The position numbers and the translations under genes are program-made. This document shows positions 44,584-52,633 of a stretch of DNA of 64,000 nucleotides, piece by piece. This DNA is from JBBQSN01 sp963825505 (lineage in GTDB: Bacteria > Actinomycetota > Actinomycetes > Actinomycetales > CAWJMD01): the NCBI GenBank assembly GCA_963825505.1, contig CAWGTL010000008.1, positions 1 through 64,000 of the forward strand, in the 5' to 3' direction. Within the stretch, counting starts at the first letter, position 1; the number at the start of each line of letters is the position of its first letter. The notes beneath the pieces were generated by a model that was not told the DNA's origin, made no database searches, and saw only the letters and a program-made list of their open reading frames with translations.

Positions 44584-45924
44584 TCAGCGCACACGTCTGA
44601 CCGGCAGGATCGCCAGTCCTGCGAGCACCGCACAGACTCCGGCGACGGCATAGAGCACGGCGTAGCTCCCTCCCGAGAACGCCAGGACGACCGGCGCAAC
44701 TGCAGGTGCGATCGAGCTCGGGAGGGCGCCGGCGATGTTCATGACGCCAAGGTCCTTGCCGGCGCTGCTCTGCACGGGGATGACATCGACCACAAGCGCG
44801 AGGTCGACGGCCATGTAGATGCCGAACCCGAGACCGCTGATCGCCATGCCGATCAGGAAGGTGTCGAAGCCTGCGGCTGCCGCCATGACGAACATGGCTG
44901 TGCCGTAGACGATCGCGGCGCCCAGGACGAACCGCTTCCGGTGACCTGACCGGTCCGACAGGCGTCCACCCACCACCGACGCCACGACCACCACCGCCGC
45001 CTGCGCGACCGTGCCGAGGAACACCTGCCGCGGGACGTCCGCCTCGGCGCTCCCGAGATGGCTCAGGAGGTAGTACGCCTGGTACGTCGTCAAGAACGCG
45101 AAAGCGAGGATGAACAGGAAGCGGCTCGCGAAGGCCCAGCCGAAGTCCGGGTTGGCACGCAGGTCGACCCAGAACGTCCCACCCAGCTCGCGCCACGACC
45201 ACCGGGGTCTCTCTGCTGCGGTCAGCCGGCGGTCCTGCAGCCTCACCACGAACAGCAGGACGAACGCGGCGGCGACGGCGCACGGAAGAGCGAAGGCGAG
45301 CACGGCGCGCCCGCCGACGAGCTGCACGAGGAAGGTCCCGACCACCGAGGCGATCGGGACGTTGATGCCGAGGACGCCCGCGACGAGGCCGCGCTGCTCC
45401 GACGGCACCTGGTCGGCCAGTACCGCGATCGCCGACGCCAGCAGCGCGTTGAGGAACACCTGTGCGATGCACCAGCCGGCGAGGACCACCAGGACGTTGG
45501 GAGCGGCTGCGACGACCATCACCCCGCAGATGCCGCCGACGAGCCCGATCACCATCCACGGGCGCCGCATCCCGAACCGCGAGGTCGTGCGATCGCTCAT
45601 CCGCCCGAAGAACGGGTTGGCCACCATCGACACCAGGGCGCCGACGCCGGCGACGAGCGCCAGGCTCTCGGGAGCGCGGTCGAGGCCGACGAGCGAGGTC
45701 AGCTTCAACGGCAGGGTCACCAGCACCGGCGCCAGGAACAGCAGCGACGTGCTGGTCAGGGCGAGCGCGTACAGGGTGATGAACGACCAGCCGACCCGAG
45801 GCTGAGGACCTCGCCCACGGTCGTCGACGCGGCGGCGACCGTGACCTGTCCGATCTGTCGTGATCGCCGGTGAACCTATGATTAGCAGCCGGTTTCGGGC
45901 AGCTTCTGGATCGGGTGCTGGCAC
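44584..45924 (-). CDS. MFS transporter
   Basis: GTG 45924, six bases after GAGGAG, gives 446 residues. A polar leader of ~50 residues precedes twelve helices, starting at GWSFITLYALALTSTSLLFL. The loop 2-3 motif is NPFFGRMSDRTTSRFGMRRP, and the matching one in the second half is GGRLSDRSGHRKRFVLGAA. The R-F-GMRRPW pattern is reminiscent of sugar/glycoside-pentoside symporters, but a drug or metabolite exporter is also possible. It is a single gene convergent with the operon ending at 44441. Remnants of a hydrolase and an AraC regulator lie just upstream. Confidence 0.88.
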   Translation of the reverse strand: MPAPDPEAARNRLLIIGSPAITTDRTGHGRRRVDDRGRGPQPRVGWSFITLYALALTSTSLLFLAPVLVTLPLKLTSLVGLDRAPESLALVAGVGALVSMVANPFFGRMSDRTTSRFGMRRPWMVIGLVGGICGVMVVAAAPNVLVVLAGWCIAQVFLNALLASAIAVLADQVPSEQRGLVAGVLGINVPIASVVGTFLVQLVGGRAVLAFALPCAVAAAFVLLFVVRLQDRRLTAAERPRWSWRELGGTFWVDLRANPDFGWAFASRFLFILAFAFLTTYQAYYLLSHLGSAEADVPRQVFLGTVAQAAVVVVASVVGGRLSDRSGHRKRFVLGAAIVYGTAMFVMAAAAGFDTFLIGMAISGLGFGIYMAVDLALVVDVIPVQSSAGKDLGVMNIAGALPSSIAPAVAPVVLAFSGGSYAVLYAVAGVCAVLAGLAILPVRRVR

Positions 45925-46032
45925 GAGCGCTCCTCGGGCCGCCCGGCGGGACGACACGGGTACGGCCGGCGCGCGACGTCCTCAACGTACGGGACGACAG
46001 CCCGCTGCACCATGACCCGGAGGGTGGCGGGA

Positions 46033-46178
46033 TCAGTCCCGGTCGGCGAGGAGCTGGCTGCCGAGGTCGGAGGCGTCGTTGGCGACGTCGGACAGGACGA
46101 CGACCGCCTTGCGTCCGGCGCGGTCGAGCCCGAGGTAGGACGCGTAGCCGCCGGTCTGGCCGGCGGCGCTCCGGCGGA
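46033..46178 (-). pseudogene. serine hydrolase (beta-lactamase-like) C-terminal remnant
   Basis: Reading leftward, 48 codons give AGQTGGYASYLGLDRAGRKA and VVVLSDVANDASDLGSQLLA, then a stop at 46033. This is the final strand and helix of class C beta-lactamase-fold hydrolases (the GGxGGY motif corresponds to the KTG strand). Everything upstream is missing: at about 46178 the sequence passes directly into an AraC regulator fragment on the other strand. Confidence 0.6.
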
Positions 46179-46179
46179 C

Positions 46180-46517
46180 AAGCCCAGTTCTCGGCGCTCC
46201 TGGCCGGGCAGGCGGCCGACACCGAGCCGGTCCGCGACCTGCTGGCCTGGCTGCGCGACCATCTCACCGACGATCTGTCCGTCTCCGCGCTCGCCCGCCA
46301 GATCAACGTCTCCGAGCGGCAGCTCACGCGCGTCTTCAAGTCCGAGGTAGGCGTCACCGCGGCTGACCACGTCGAAGCCGTCCGGCTCGACTCTGCCTGC
46401 CGGTTGCTCGAGACCACCGACCGCACCGTCGAGCAGATCGCAAGGACCTGCGGCTTCGGCACCCCGGAGACGATGCACCGGTCCTTCCGTCGCCGCCTCG
46501 GCACCACCCCCCGGTGA
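46180..46517 (+). pseudogene. AraC/GlxA-type regulator, DNA-binding part only
   Basis: The frame reads VRDLLAWLRDHLTDDLSVSA, LARQINVSERQLTRVFKSEV, DSACRLLETTDRTVEQIART and CGFGTPETMHRSFRRRLGTT. This is the complete two-helix-turn-helix domain of an AraC regulator, as in the GlxA subfamily. The N-terminal DJ-1/PfpI-like domain is absent; upstream codons in this frame are an antisense reading of the hydrolase remnant. Possibly still translated as a DNA-binding fragment from an unrecognised start, but most likely a dead gene. Confidence 0.65.
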
Positions 46518-46560
46518 CCACCGCCACCACTTCCGCGGAGACCTGGTCGAGCCACGGCCC

Positions 46561-46588
46561 TGACCTCTGACCTCTGACCTCTGACCTC
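46561..46588 (+). repeat. tandem heptamer TGACCTC, four copies
   Basis: Four perfect TGACCTC units follow one another in the gap between the AraC remnant and the second MalT-like gene. The region upstream of that gene's start (78 bases away) might be affected by copy-number slippage. Confidence 0.9.
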
Positions 46589-46665
46589 TGGACGCCTCCC
46601 TCCTCCGCCGCCCTACCCCGGACGAGAACCGGCCGCTGACGCGTCCGCCCACCTACGCTGGCCGG

Positions 46666-49464
46666 ATGCCGGGTCCAGGCACCTCCGCACGCCTACCGGT
46701 GCCCCGCCGTGCACTGGTCACCCGGCAGCGGCTGCTCGACCGACTCACCACGTCACCGATGACCGCGCCGCGCCTCGTCCTGGTGTCGGCTCCAGCAGGC
46801 TCAGGGAAGACGACCCTGGTCACCCAGTGGTTGGCACCGACCAGCCGTGGCGGTCCTCCCGCTCCGGCGCGGGTGCTCTGGCTCTCGCTCGGCCCCGCCG
46901 ACGACGACGTGCGGCCGTTCCTCGCACGCCTGGTCGGTGCCCTTCAGGACGCCGGACCGGACCTGGGCGGCGAGGCCGGGAGGCTGCTGGCGGGAGGAGC
47001 GGACGTCCCGGTCGACGACGTGGTGGCCGCCGTTCTGGACGACCTCGACGCGGCGTCCGGCGCCGGCGTCGTGGTGCTCGACGACTACCACGTGGTCGAC
47101 GCCCTCGAGGTGCACGCCGCTGTGGCGTTCCTGCTGGAGAACCTCCCGCCACAGGTCACGGTGGCCATGACGACGCGGGCGGACCCACCGCTGCCGCTGG
47201 CGCGCCTGCGGGCCCGGGGCGAGCTGATCGAGATCCGTGCCGCCGATCTCAGGTTCACGGCCGAGGAGGCCGGCACGTTCCTCAACGACGTGATGGGCCT
47301 GGGGCTGGACCCGGACCAGGTGGCGTCCCTGGGGGCGCGGACGGAGGGCTGGGCGGCCGGCCTGCAGCTCGCGGCGCTGTCCGCCCACGGGCATGCCGGA
47401 CGCGGTGACGGCTCGACCCGGCAGACAGCGGCGTTCATCGAGGCGTTCACCGGGAGCCACCGCTTCGTCCTGGACTACCTCGTCCAGGAGGTGCTCGACA
47501 CCCTGCCCTCGCGGCTGCGGACGTTCCTGCTCGACACCGCGGTGCTGGACGAGCTCGCCGGCCCGCTGTGCGACGCCGTCACCGGAGGCGACGACGGGCA
47601 GGAGCTGCTGGAGGAGCTGGAGCGCCGCAACGTCTTCCTCGTCCCACTGGACGACGAGCGCACGTGGTTCCGGTACCACCACCTGTTCGCCGACGCCCTG
47701 CGCTCCCGCGCGCGCGCCACGAACCCGGACCGGGTCCGTCGACTGCACCGCGCGGCCGCGGACTGGCACGAGCGGCACGGGGTACTCGCGGTGGCCGTCG
47801 ACCACGCCCTCGCCGCCGGCGACCCCGGTCACGTCGCGGACCTGGTCGAGCTGGCCCTGCCCGGAGCACGGCGTCGCCGGGAGGACGTGCGGCTGCGGAC
47901 CTGGTTGAACGCGCTCCCGGACGACGTCCTGAGCGGACGCGCGCTCTTGGCCACCCAGATGGTCCCGGCCCGGCTCTCCGCGGGCGATCTCGACGGTGCC
48001 GAGCGGTGGCTCGAGCTGGGAGAGACCGCCCTCGCCAGATCGAGATCCGTTGCACCTGTGCGAGTTCCGCCGGGGGAGCCCGCAGCGGACGCGGTCGCTG
48101 CCCGCGACGAGGAGCTGCGCGCCCTGCCGGCGCAGACGGCGGTGTACCGCGCGGCGGTCTGCCAGGGACGCGGTGACGTCGCTGGGACGCTGGCGCACGC
48201 CCGCCGTGCCCTGGACCTCGCCGGGCCGCACGACCACGTCGCACGGTCCGGCGGCTCCGGCTTCCTGGGGCTGGCCGCCTGGGCGGCCGGCGACCTCGCC
48301 ACGGCGGTGGACCGGTTCGGCGAGACGGCTCGCAGCCTGCGGGCCGCAGGAAACCTCACCGACGAGCTCGGCACCACGGTCGTCCTGGCCGACCTGTGGC
48401 TGGCACGCGGGCGCCCGGCGCACGCACGGCAGCTGTACGAGGCGGCGCTGGCACGGGCCCGGGCGCGCCCCGGTGCGGTCGTCGGGGTCACCGGTGACCT
48501 CCACGTCGGTCTGGCCGCACTGCTCCGCGAGCAGGACGAGCTCGATGCCGCCGAGGGACACCTGCGGTCCGCGCGCTCGCTCGGCGACCGGGCCTCGTTG
48601 CCGGAGAACCGGTACCGGTGGTTCCTCACGACAGCCGGCCTGCTCGTGTCGTCCGGCGACCTCCCCGGAGCGGTCGCGATGATCGACCAGGCCGAGGAGG
48701 TCTACCGGCCGGGCTACTTCCCTGCCGTGCGCCCCTTGCCAGCCCGACGGGCGCACGTCCACATCGCCCAGGGGCGGCTCGATCTCGCAGAGGCGTGGGC
48801 TCACCAGAACCAGGTGACCGTCGATGACCCACCCCACTTCGCCTCCGAGTACGAGCACCTCGTGCTGGCGCGGCTGCTCGTCGCACAGCACCGGGCCGAC
48901 CCCCGTTCGGGCACCATGGAGCCGGCCGTCGGACTGTTGGACCGGCTGGTCACGGCGGCCTCCGCCGCGGACCGCGGTGGGAGCGTGGTCGAGGCGCTGG
49001 TCGTCAGGGCCCAGGCACACCGCGCCGTGGGCCACCTCGACGCGGCCCTCGAGGACCTGGGCCGTTCCCTGGTCGCGGGAGTGCCGGCCGGGTACCGGCG
49101 GCTGTTCGTCGACGAAGGCCCGATCCTGCGCGAACTGCTCCGGACCGCAGCCGCCCGACCCGGTGTGGCCGGCGCCCAGGAGGCGGCTCTGCTGCTGCAG
49201 CCGGTGCGGGCGGCGGGGTCGGCGCCGAGCGGTCGGTCTCGGGTCGTGGCGGCCGGCAGCCCCGAGGCGTTGAGCACGCGTGAGCTCGAGGTGCTGCGGC
49301 TGCTCGCGACCGACCTGACCGGTCCGGAGATCGCCGAGCGCCTGTACATGTCGATCAACACCTTCCGGACCCACACCCGGCACATCTTCACCAAGCTCGA
49401 CGTCACGACGCGGCGCGCCGCCGTCACGCGGGCCGGGGTCCTCGGGGTCGTCGGGACGTCCTGA
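46666..49464 (+). CDS. LuxR-family regulator, MalT-like (second copy)
   Basis: ATG 46666 gives 932 residues, with the same plan as the protein at 36204: Walker A VSAPAGSGKTTLVTQWLAP, Walker B GVVVLDDYHVVDALEVH, RADPPLPLARLRARGELIEI, TPR-like middle, and a C-terminal GerE HTH (LSTRELEVLRLLATDLTGPE, IAERLYMSINTFRTHTRHIF). The sensed ligand is unknown. The operon 49573-52117 follows on the same strand and contains the same small domain as the operon after the first copy, which supports a duplicated regulator-operon module. Confidence 0.92.
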   Translation: MPGPGTSARLPVPRRALVTRQRLLDRLTTSPMTAPRLVLVSAPAGSGKTTLVTQWLAPTSRGGPPAPARVLWLSLGPADDDVRPFLARLVGALQDAGPDLGGEAGRLLAGGADVPVDDVVAAVLDDLDAASGAGVVVLDDYHVVDALEVHAAVAFLLENLPPQVTVAMTTRADPPLPLARLRARGELIEIRAADLRFTAEEAGTFLNDVMGLGLDPDQVASLGARTEGWAAGLQLAALSAHGHAGRGDGSTRQTAAFIEAFTGSHRFVLDYLVQEVLDTLPSRLRTFLLDTAVLDELAGPLCDAVTGGDDGQELLEELERRNVFLVPLDDERTWFRYHHLFADALRSRARATNPDRVRRLHRAAADWHERHGVLAVAVDHALAAGDPGHVADLVELALPGARRRREDVRLRTWLNALPDDVLSGRALLATQMVPARLSAGDLDGAERWLELGETALARSRSVAPVRVPPGEPAADAVAARDEELRALPAQTAVYRAAVCQGRGDVAGTLAHARRALDLAGPHDHVARSGGSGFLGLAAWAAGDLATAVDRFGETARSLRAAGNLTDELGTTVVLADLWLARGRPAHARQLYEAALARARARPGAVVGVTGDLHVGLAALLREQDELDAAEGHLRSARSLGDRASLPENRYRWFLTTAGLLVSSGDLPGAVAMIDQAEEVYRPGYFPAVRPLPARRAHVHIAQGRLDLAEAWAHQNQVTVDDPPHFASEYEHLVLARLLVAQHRADPRSGTMEPAVGLLDRLVTAASAADRGGSVVEALVVRAQAHRAVGHLDAALEDLGRSLVAGVPAGYRRLFVDEGPILRELLRTAAARPGVAGAQEAALLLQPVRAAGSAPSGRSRVVAAGSPEALSTRELEVLRLLATDLTGPEIAERLYMSINTFRTHTRHIFTKLDVTTRRAAVTRAGVLGVVGTS

Positions 49465-49572
49465 GGGTCACCACGCCGGTCACATCATCGTGCGATGTGG
49501 AGCGCCTGGCTTCGCTCCTAGCGTCCAGGCACCGCCGGACACACGGTCCGGCACCGGACGAGGAGAGATCCC

Positions 49573-50289
49573 ATGCACGTCACCGCGACCGACCTGACCA
49601 GGGGCGCCGCCGCCGCAGCCGTTGCTGCCGGTGCCATCTTCGTCGCAGTCCAGCTCGGCCACCCGGCCAGCGACACGTTCACCACCGAGACCGGGCAGTG
49701 GGTCGCGCGCAGCGTCGCGAAGACGGTGATGTGCGTGCTCGCACTCGCCGCGATCGCCGGTCTCTACCTGCGGCAGCGCCGCGAGTCGGGCCTCATCGGA
49801 CTGGTCGGCTACCTGTTGTTCTCCGTCGGCTACCTGGCGCTGCTCACCACGGAGGTGATCGCGGCCACCGTCCTGCCCGCCCTCGTGGACACCCAGCCGG
49901 CCTTCGTCGACGACGTCGTCATCGCCGCCAACGGCGGCGCCGCCCAGGGCGACATCGGTGGGGTCGCCGTGCTGCTCGGCGTGGCCGGTGCCGGCTACAT
50001 TCTCGGCGGCCTCGTCCTCGGTGTCGCCATGGCCCGTGCCGGCGTCGTGAACCGCTGGGCGGCAGGCCTTCTGGCCGTCAGCACGGTCCTGACCGCAGCC
50101 CTCGTCGTCCTGCCCGAGGCGTTCAACCGGCCCGTCGCCGTTCCTGAGGGCATCGCTCTCATCGCCCTCGGCGTCTCGCTGTGGCGCAACCCCGTGCACA
50201 GCCCGGCACCCGCCCTGGCGACCGAGCACGACCTCTCGGCCGACAGCACGTCGACGGTGGGCCCGGTGCGCCACCCCGCAGTCCGATGA
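49573..50289 (+). CDS. membrane protein, DUF4386-like
   Basis: ATG 49573 follows GAGGAGAGATCCC. The 238-residue protein has six to seven helices (GAAAAAVAAGAIFVAVQLGH, TVMCVLALAAIAGLYLRQRR, LIGLVGYLLFSVGYLALLTT, GGVAVLLGVAGAGYILGGLV) and a polar C terminus. The length and helix order resemble the DUF4386 proteins at 21119 and 39377, although the family signature is weaker. The stop overlaps the next start (ATGA). Function is unknown. Confidence 0.7.
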   Translation: MHVTATDLTRGAAAAAVAAGAIFVAVQLGHPASDTFTTETGQWVARSVAKTVMCVLALAAIAGLYLRQRRESGLIGLVGYLLFSVGYLALLTTEVIAATVLPALVDTQPAFVDDVVIAANGGAAQGDIGGVAVLLGVAGAGYILGGLVLGVAMARAGVVNRWAAGLLAVSTVLTAALVVLPEAFNRPVAVPEGIALIALGVSLWRNPVHSPAPALATEHDLSADSTSTVGPVRHPAVR

Positions 50290-50972
50290 CCGACCGGCGG
50301 CGATCGCGGTGGCGGGTTCCCGTGGCGCTGCTGGCGCTGGCGGCGGTCCCGCTCACCGCGGGCACGCTGCGACTCCTGCAGCTCGCCGGCGGACCGGCCG
50401 TCATCCCGGTCGACGACCGGTTCGACGGGTTCCCCGTGGCCCTGGTGGTCCACATCCTCGGGGCCGCGGTGTTCGCGCTGCTGGGTGTGGTCCAGCTGAC
50501 CCCCTTCCTGCGCCGCCGCCACCGCACGTGGCACCGGCGCAGCGGACGGGTCACCGCCGCCGCCGGTCTCGCGGTGGCCGCGTCCGCGCTGTGGCTGACG
50601 CTGTTCACGCCGCCCCAGCCAGGCACGGGGATCCTCCTGTTCGTCCTCCGACTGGTGTTCGCATCGGCGATGGTCGCCAGCCTGGTGCTCGGCGTCGCCG
50701 CGATCCGTCGCGGCGACGTCGACGCGCACCGTGCCTGGATGATGCGGGGGTTCGCCCTCGGACTGGGCGCCGGCACCCAGGTGCTCACCGAAGGCGCCAC
50801 CGAAGCCGTCCTCGGGAGCGGCGAGCTCCGGCTGGACGTCGCCCGCGGCAGCGCCTGGCTCATCAACCTGGCAGTTGCCGAGTGGGCGATCCGTCGTCCC
50901 TCCCGGCGGCGAGGACGCGGGCAGCGCGTCAAGCCCTCGGTCCGCAGCGCGACGGTACGGGTGTCGACGTGA
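50286..50972 (+). CDS. DUF2306 family membrane protein
   Basis: The 228-residue protein has about six helices and the DUF2306 pattern: DDRFDGFPVALVVHILGAAV, ALLGVVQLTPFLRRRHRTWH, RRSGRVTAAAGLAVAASALW, then GDVDAHRAWMMRGFALGLGA. Conserved histidines in VVHILG, RTWHRRSG and AHRAWM could bind haem or a metal, as in related cytochrome-like families; this is inference. It overlaps both neighbours by four bases, so all three genes are made together. Confidence 0.82.
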   Translation: MTDRRRSRWRVPVALLALAAVPLTAGTLRLLQLAGGPAVIPVDDRFDGFPVALVVHILGAAVFALLGVVQLTPFLRRRHRTWHRRSGRVTAAAGLAVAASALWLTLFTPPQPGTGILLFVLRLVFASAMVASLVLGVAAIRRGDVDAHRAWMMRGFALGLGAGTQVLTEGATEAVLGSGELRLDVARGSAWLINLAVAEWAIRRPSRRRGRGQRVKPSVRSATVRVST

Positions 50973-52117
50973 CGTCTCCCGCAACGGACGGCGGCGGCAC
51001 CTACCAGCTCACCGTCGACGGCCACCTGGACGACCACTGGGCCGCCAGCCTGGGGGACCTCACCCTGCTGCGGCTCGACGACGGCACCACCACCCTCACC
51101 GGAGCCGTGGTCGACCAGGCGCAGCTGCACGGCCTGCTCGCCCGCGTCCGGGACCTCGGCGTCACGCTGCTCACCGTGCGCGTCCTCGAGAGCGCCACGA
51201 GTCCGTCACCCGCTGCCGAGGTGCAGGTGCCCGCGGCGCCGGTACCCATCTGGAGGATCGAGCTGGGGGAGCGACGTGTGCTGCGCCCGGGCCGGTTCCG
51301 GTGGCTGCGCGCCATGGTGTGGATGGTCGTGCTGTTCTTCCTGACGGCCGGGACGTTCGGTCTCCCGCTGCAGTGGGCGAATGATCTGCTCCCGTCGGAC
51401 GACGTGGGTCGGCAGCTCCTCGCGACCGTCATCGCGTGCACCACGGCTCTTCTGGGATACGCGGTGGCCGTACGCCTCGGAGAAGGCCGATCGGCCAGCG
51501 AGCTCGCGTTCCGACCGGCTGCGCGCGACCTGATCGCGGGCACCCTGCTCGGCTTCGTGCTGATGGCTCTTCTCATGGGCGTGCAGACAGCCAGCGGCCT
51601 CTACGACGTGGCACCCGGCGGTTCTGCGGTCCCGTGGACCGCGCTCGGTCTCGCACTGCAGGCCGCCGTGACCGAGGAGCTGTGGATGCGCGGTCTGCTG
51701 TTCCGCCTGGTCTGGCGTGCACTCGGTGCCGTCCCGGCGTTCCTCCTGTCTGCGGCGGCCTTCGCCGCGCTGCACCTGGCGAACGCCGGAGCCGGGGTGC
51801 TCTCCACCGCGACCGTGGCCATCGCCGGATTGATGTTCTGCGCGGTCTACGCCCTCACTCGCAGACTCTGGGCGCCCATCGGGCTTCACTTCGCCTGGAA
51901 CCTCGCCCAGGGGTACCTGTTCGGAGCCACGGTCTCCGGAGGTGATCTCGGCGGGTCGCTCCTGGTCAGCACCCCCGCGGACGGAGCACCCAGGTGGCTG
52001 ACAGGCGGCACGTTCGGTCCGGAGGCGTCCGTCATCGCACTGGGACTCGTCACCCTCGTGACGGCGCTGACCCTGCTGGCAGCACGATCCCGCGTGCGGA
52101 CGGCAGCTTCGACATGA
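50969..52117 (+). CDS. CPBP intramembrane protease with N-terminal small-domain fusion
   Basis: GTG 50969 overlaps the upstream stop and gives 382 residues. Residues ~11-75 repeat the domain of the 84-aa protein at 39082 (YQLTVDGHLDDHWAASLGDL, RDLGVTLLTVRVLE). After a linker come eight helices with CPBP motifs: TEELWMRGLLFRLVW (E-E-x3-R, ~235), FAALHLANAGAG (F-x3-H, ~267) and GLHFAWNLAQGYLFG (H-x3-N, ~307). These residues form the glutamate protease site of CAAX-type proteases, which cut membrane or prenylated proteins or confer bacteriocin immunity. The soluble domain faces the cytoplasm before helix 1 and might select the substrate. Confidence 0.88.
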   Translation: MTSPATDGGGTYQLTVDGHLDDHWAASLGDLTLLRLDDGTTTLTGAVVDQAQLHGLLARVRDLGVTLLTVRVLESATSPSPAAEVQVPAAPVPIWRIELGERRVLRPGRFRWLRAMVWMVVLFFLTAGTFGLPLQWANDLLPSDDVGRQLLATVIACTTALLGYAVAVRLGEGRSASELAFRPAARDLIAGTLLGFVLMALLMGVQTASGLYDVAPGGSAVPWTALGLALQAAVTEELWMRGLLFRLVWRALGAVPAFLLSAAAFAALHLANAGAGVLSTATVAIAGLMFCAVYALTRRLWAPIGLHFAWNLAQGYLFGATVSGGDLGGSLLVSTPADGAPRWLTGGTFGPEASVIALGLVTLVTALTLLAARSRVRTAAST

Positions 52118-52329
52118 TGTCGGCGGCTGCACTGGCGGTCTGCGTCCAGCTGACGGCGCGCTGCGGCGGCGGCGAACGGCGAGTGTCCAGGCGTCGACCA
52201 GCTGATCCGGGACCTCACGTGGCGGATGGAGGCACGCCCACCGTGGGCGGCGTGACAGCCGTTCTCGTCCGTGCATGCCCCGACGGCTGCGTCGATCGAG
52301 TCCACCGCGACGGCCGCACGTGCGGCTGC

Positions 52330-52350
52330 TGCGCTCACGATGCGCTCACG
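52330..52350 (+). repeat. tandem TGCGCTCAC pair before attachment site 3
   Basis: Two TGCGCTCAC units start 11 bases apart, 56 bases before the tRNA-Asn fragment. The pair matches those at 5970, 13916 and 14154. Confidence 0.4.
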
Positions 52351-52404
52351 AGAGACACGGCCTAGCGGCCCGGTGCGGCACGATCCGGACCGTTGTCGTG
52401 CTGG

Positions 52405-52447
52405 CTGTTCATCGGACGGTTACTGGTTCGAGTCCAGGCGCGGGAGC
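52405..52447 (+). repeat. tRNA-Asn 3' half, candidate attachment site 3
   Basis: This is the same 43-base anticodon-loop-to-acceptor segment as 14054-14096 with two differences: CTGTTCA for CTGTTAA and CAGG for CAGT. Weaker similarity extends about 30 bases upstream. The D arm and 5' acceptor strand are missing. The changes in the anticodon loop and T stem fit an old scar no longer under selection. Confidence 0.65.
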
Positions 52448-52461
52448 GCGCCTGTGCTGAT

Positions 52462-52486
52462 GCCCCTGACCGCTCGTGTGAGGGGC
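52462..52486 (+). terminator. weak hairpin after attachment site 3
   Basis: GCCCCT and AGGGGC pair across a 13-base loop, 15 bases after the tRNA 3' end. There is no strong T run. It occupies the same relative place as the hairpin at 14104. Confidence 0.35.
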
Positions 52487-52633
52487 GCTGTTCCAGCGGT
52501 TCGACCGACTCTGCGTCCGCACGGCGCACGCCCGGCTCTCGTGAACGCCGACCCGCTGGGCCGGTACGCGGCACGGCGGTCGCGGCACGGCTGAGCGACT
52601 CACATCGTCGGCTCGACGTGCGACTGTGGGTGC

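Larger units (their letters stand above)
14097..52447. mobile_element. candidate 38-kb genomic island between tRNA-Asn fragments
   Basis: The region begins right after attachment fragment 2 and ends with fragment 3 (52405-52447). A TGCGCTCAC pair lies 57 bases inside the left end (14154) and 56 bases before the right fragment (52330). These are signs of a mobile element inserted next to the first. Against this, no integrase or transfer gene is present inside and the genes look like ordinary chromosomal genes. The boundaries may instead be remnants of a lost element. Confidence 0.3.

Noticed and set aside
46561..46588. CRISPR-like array
   Set aside because: The units are 7 bases with no spacers, so this is a simple tandem repeat. 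No CRISPR array or cas gene was seen in the window.
46801..49383. An 860-codon minus-strand frame opposite the second LuxR gene
   Set aside because: It is an antisense shadow of a well-supported MalT-like gene, with no recognisable motif.
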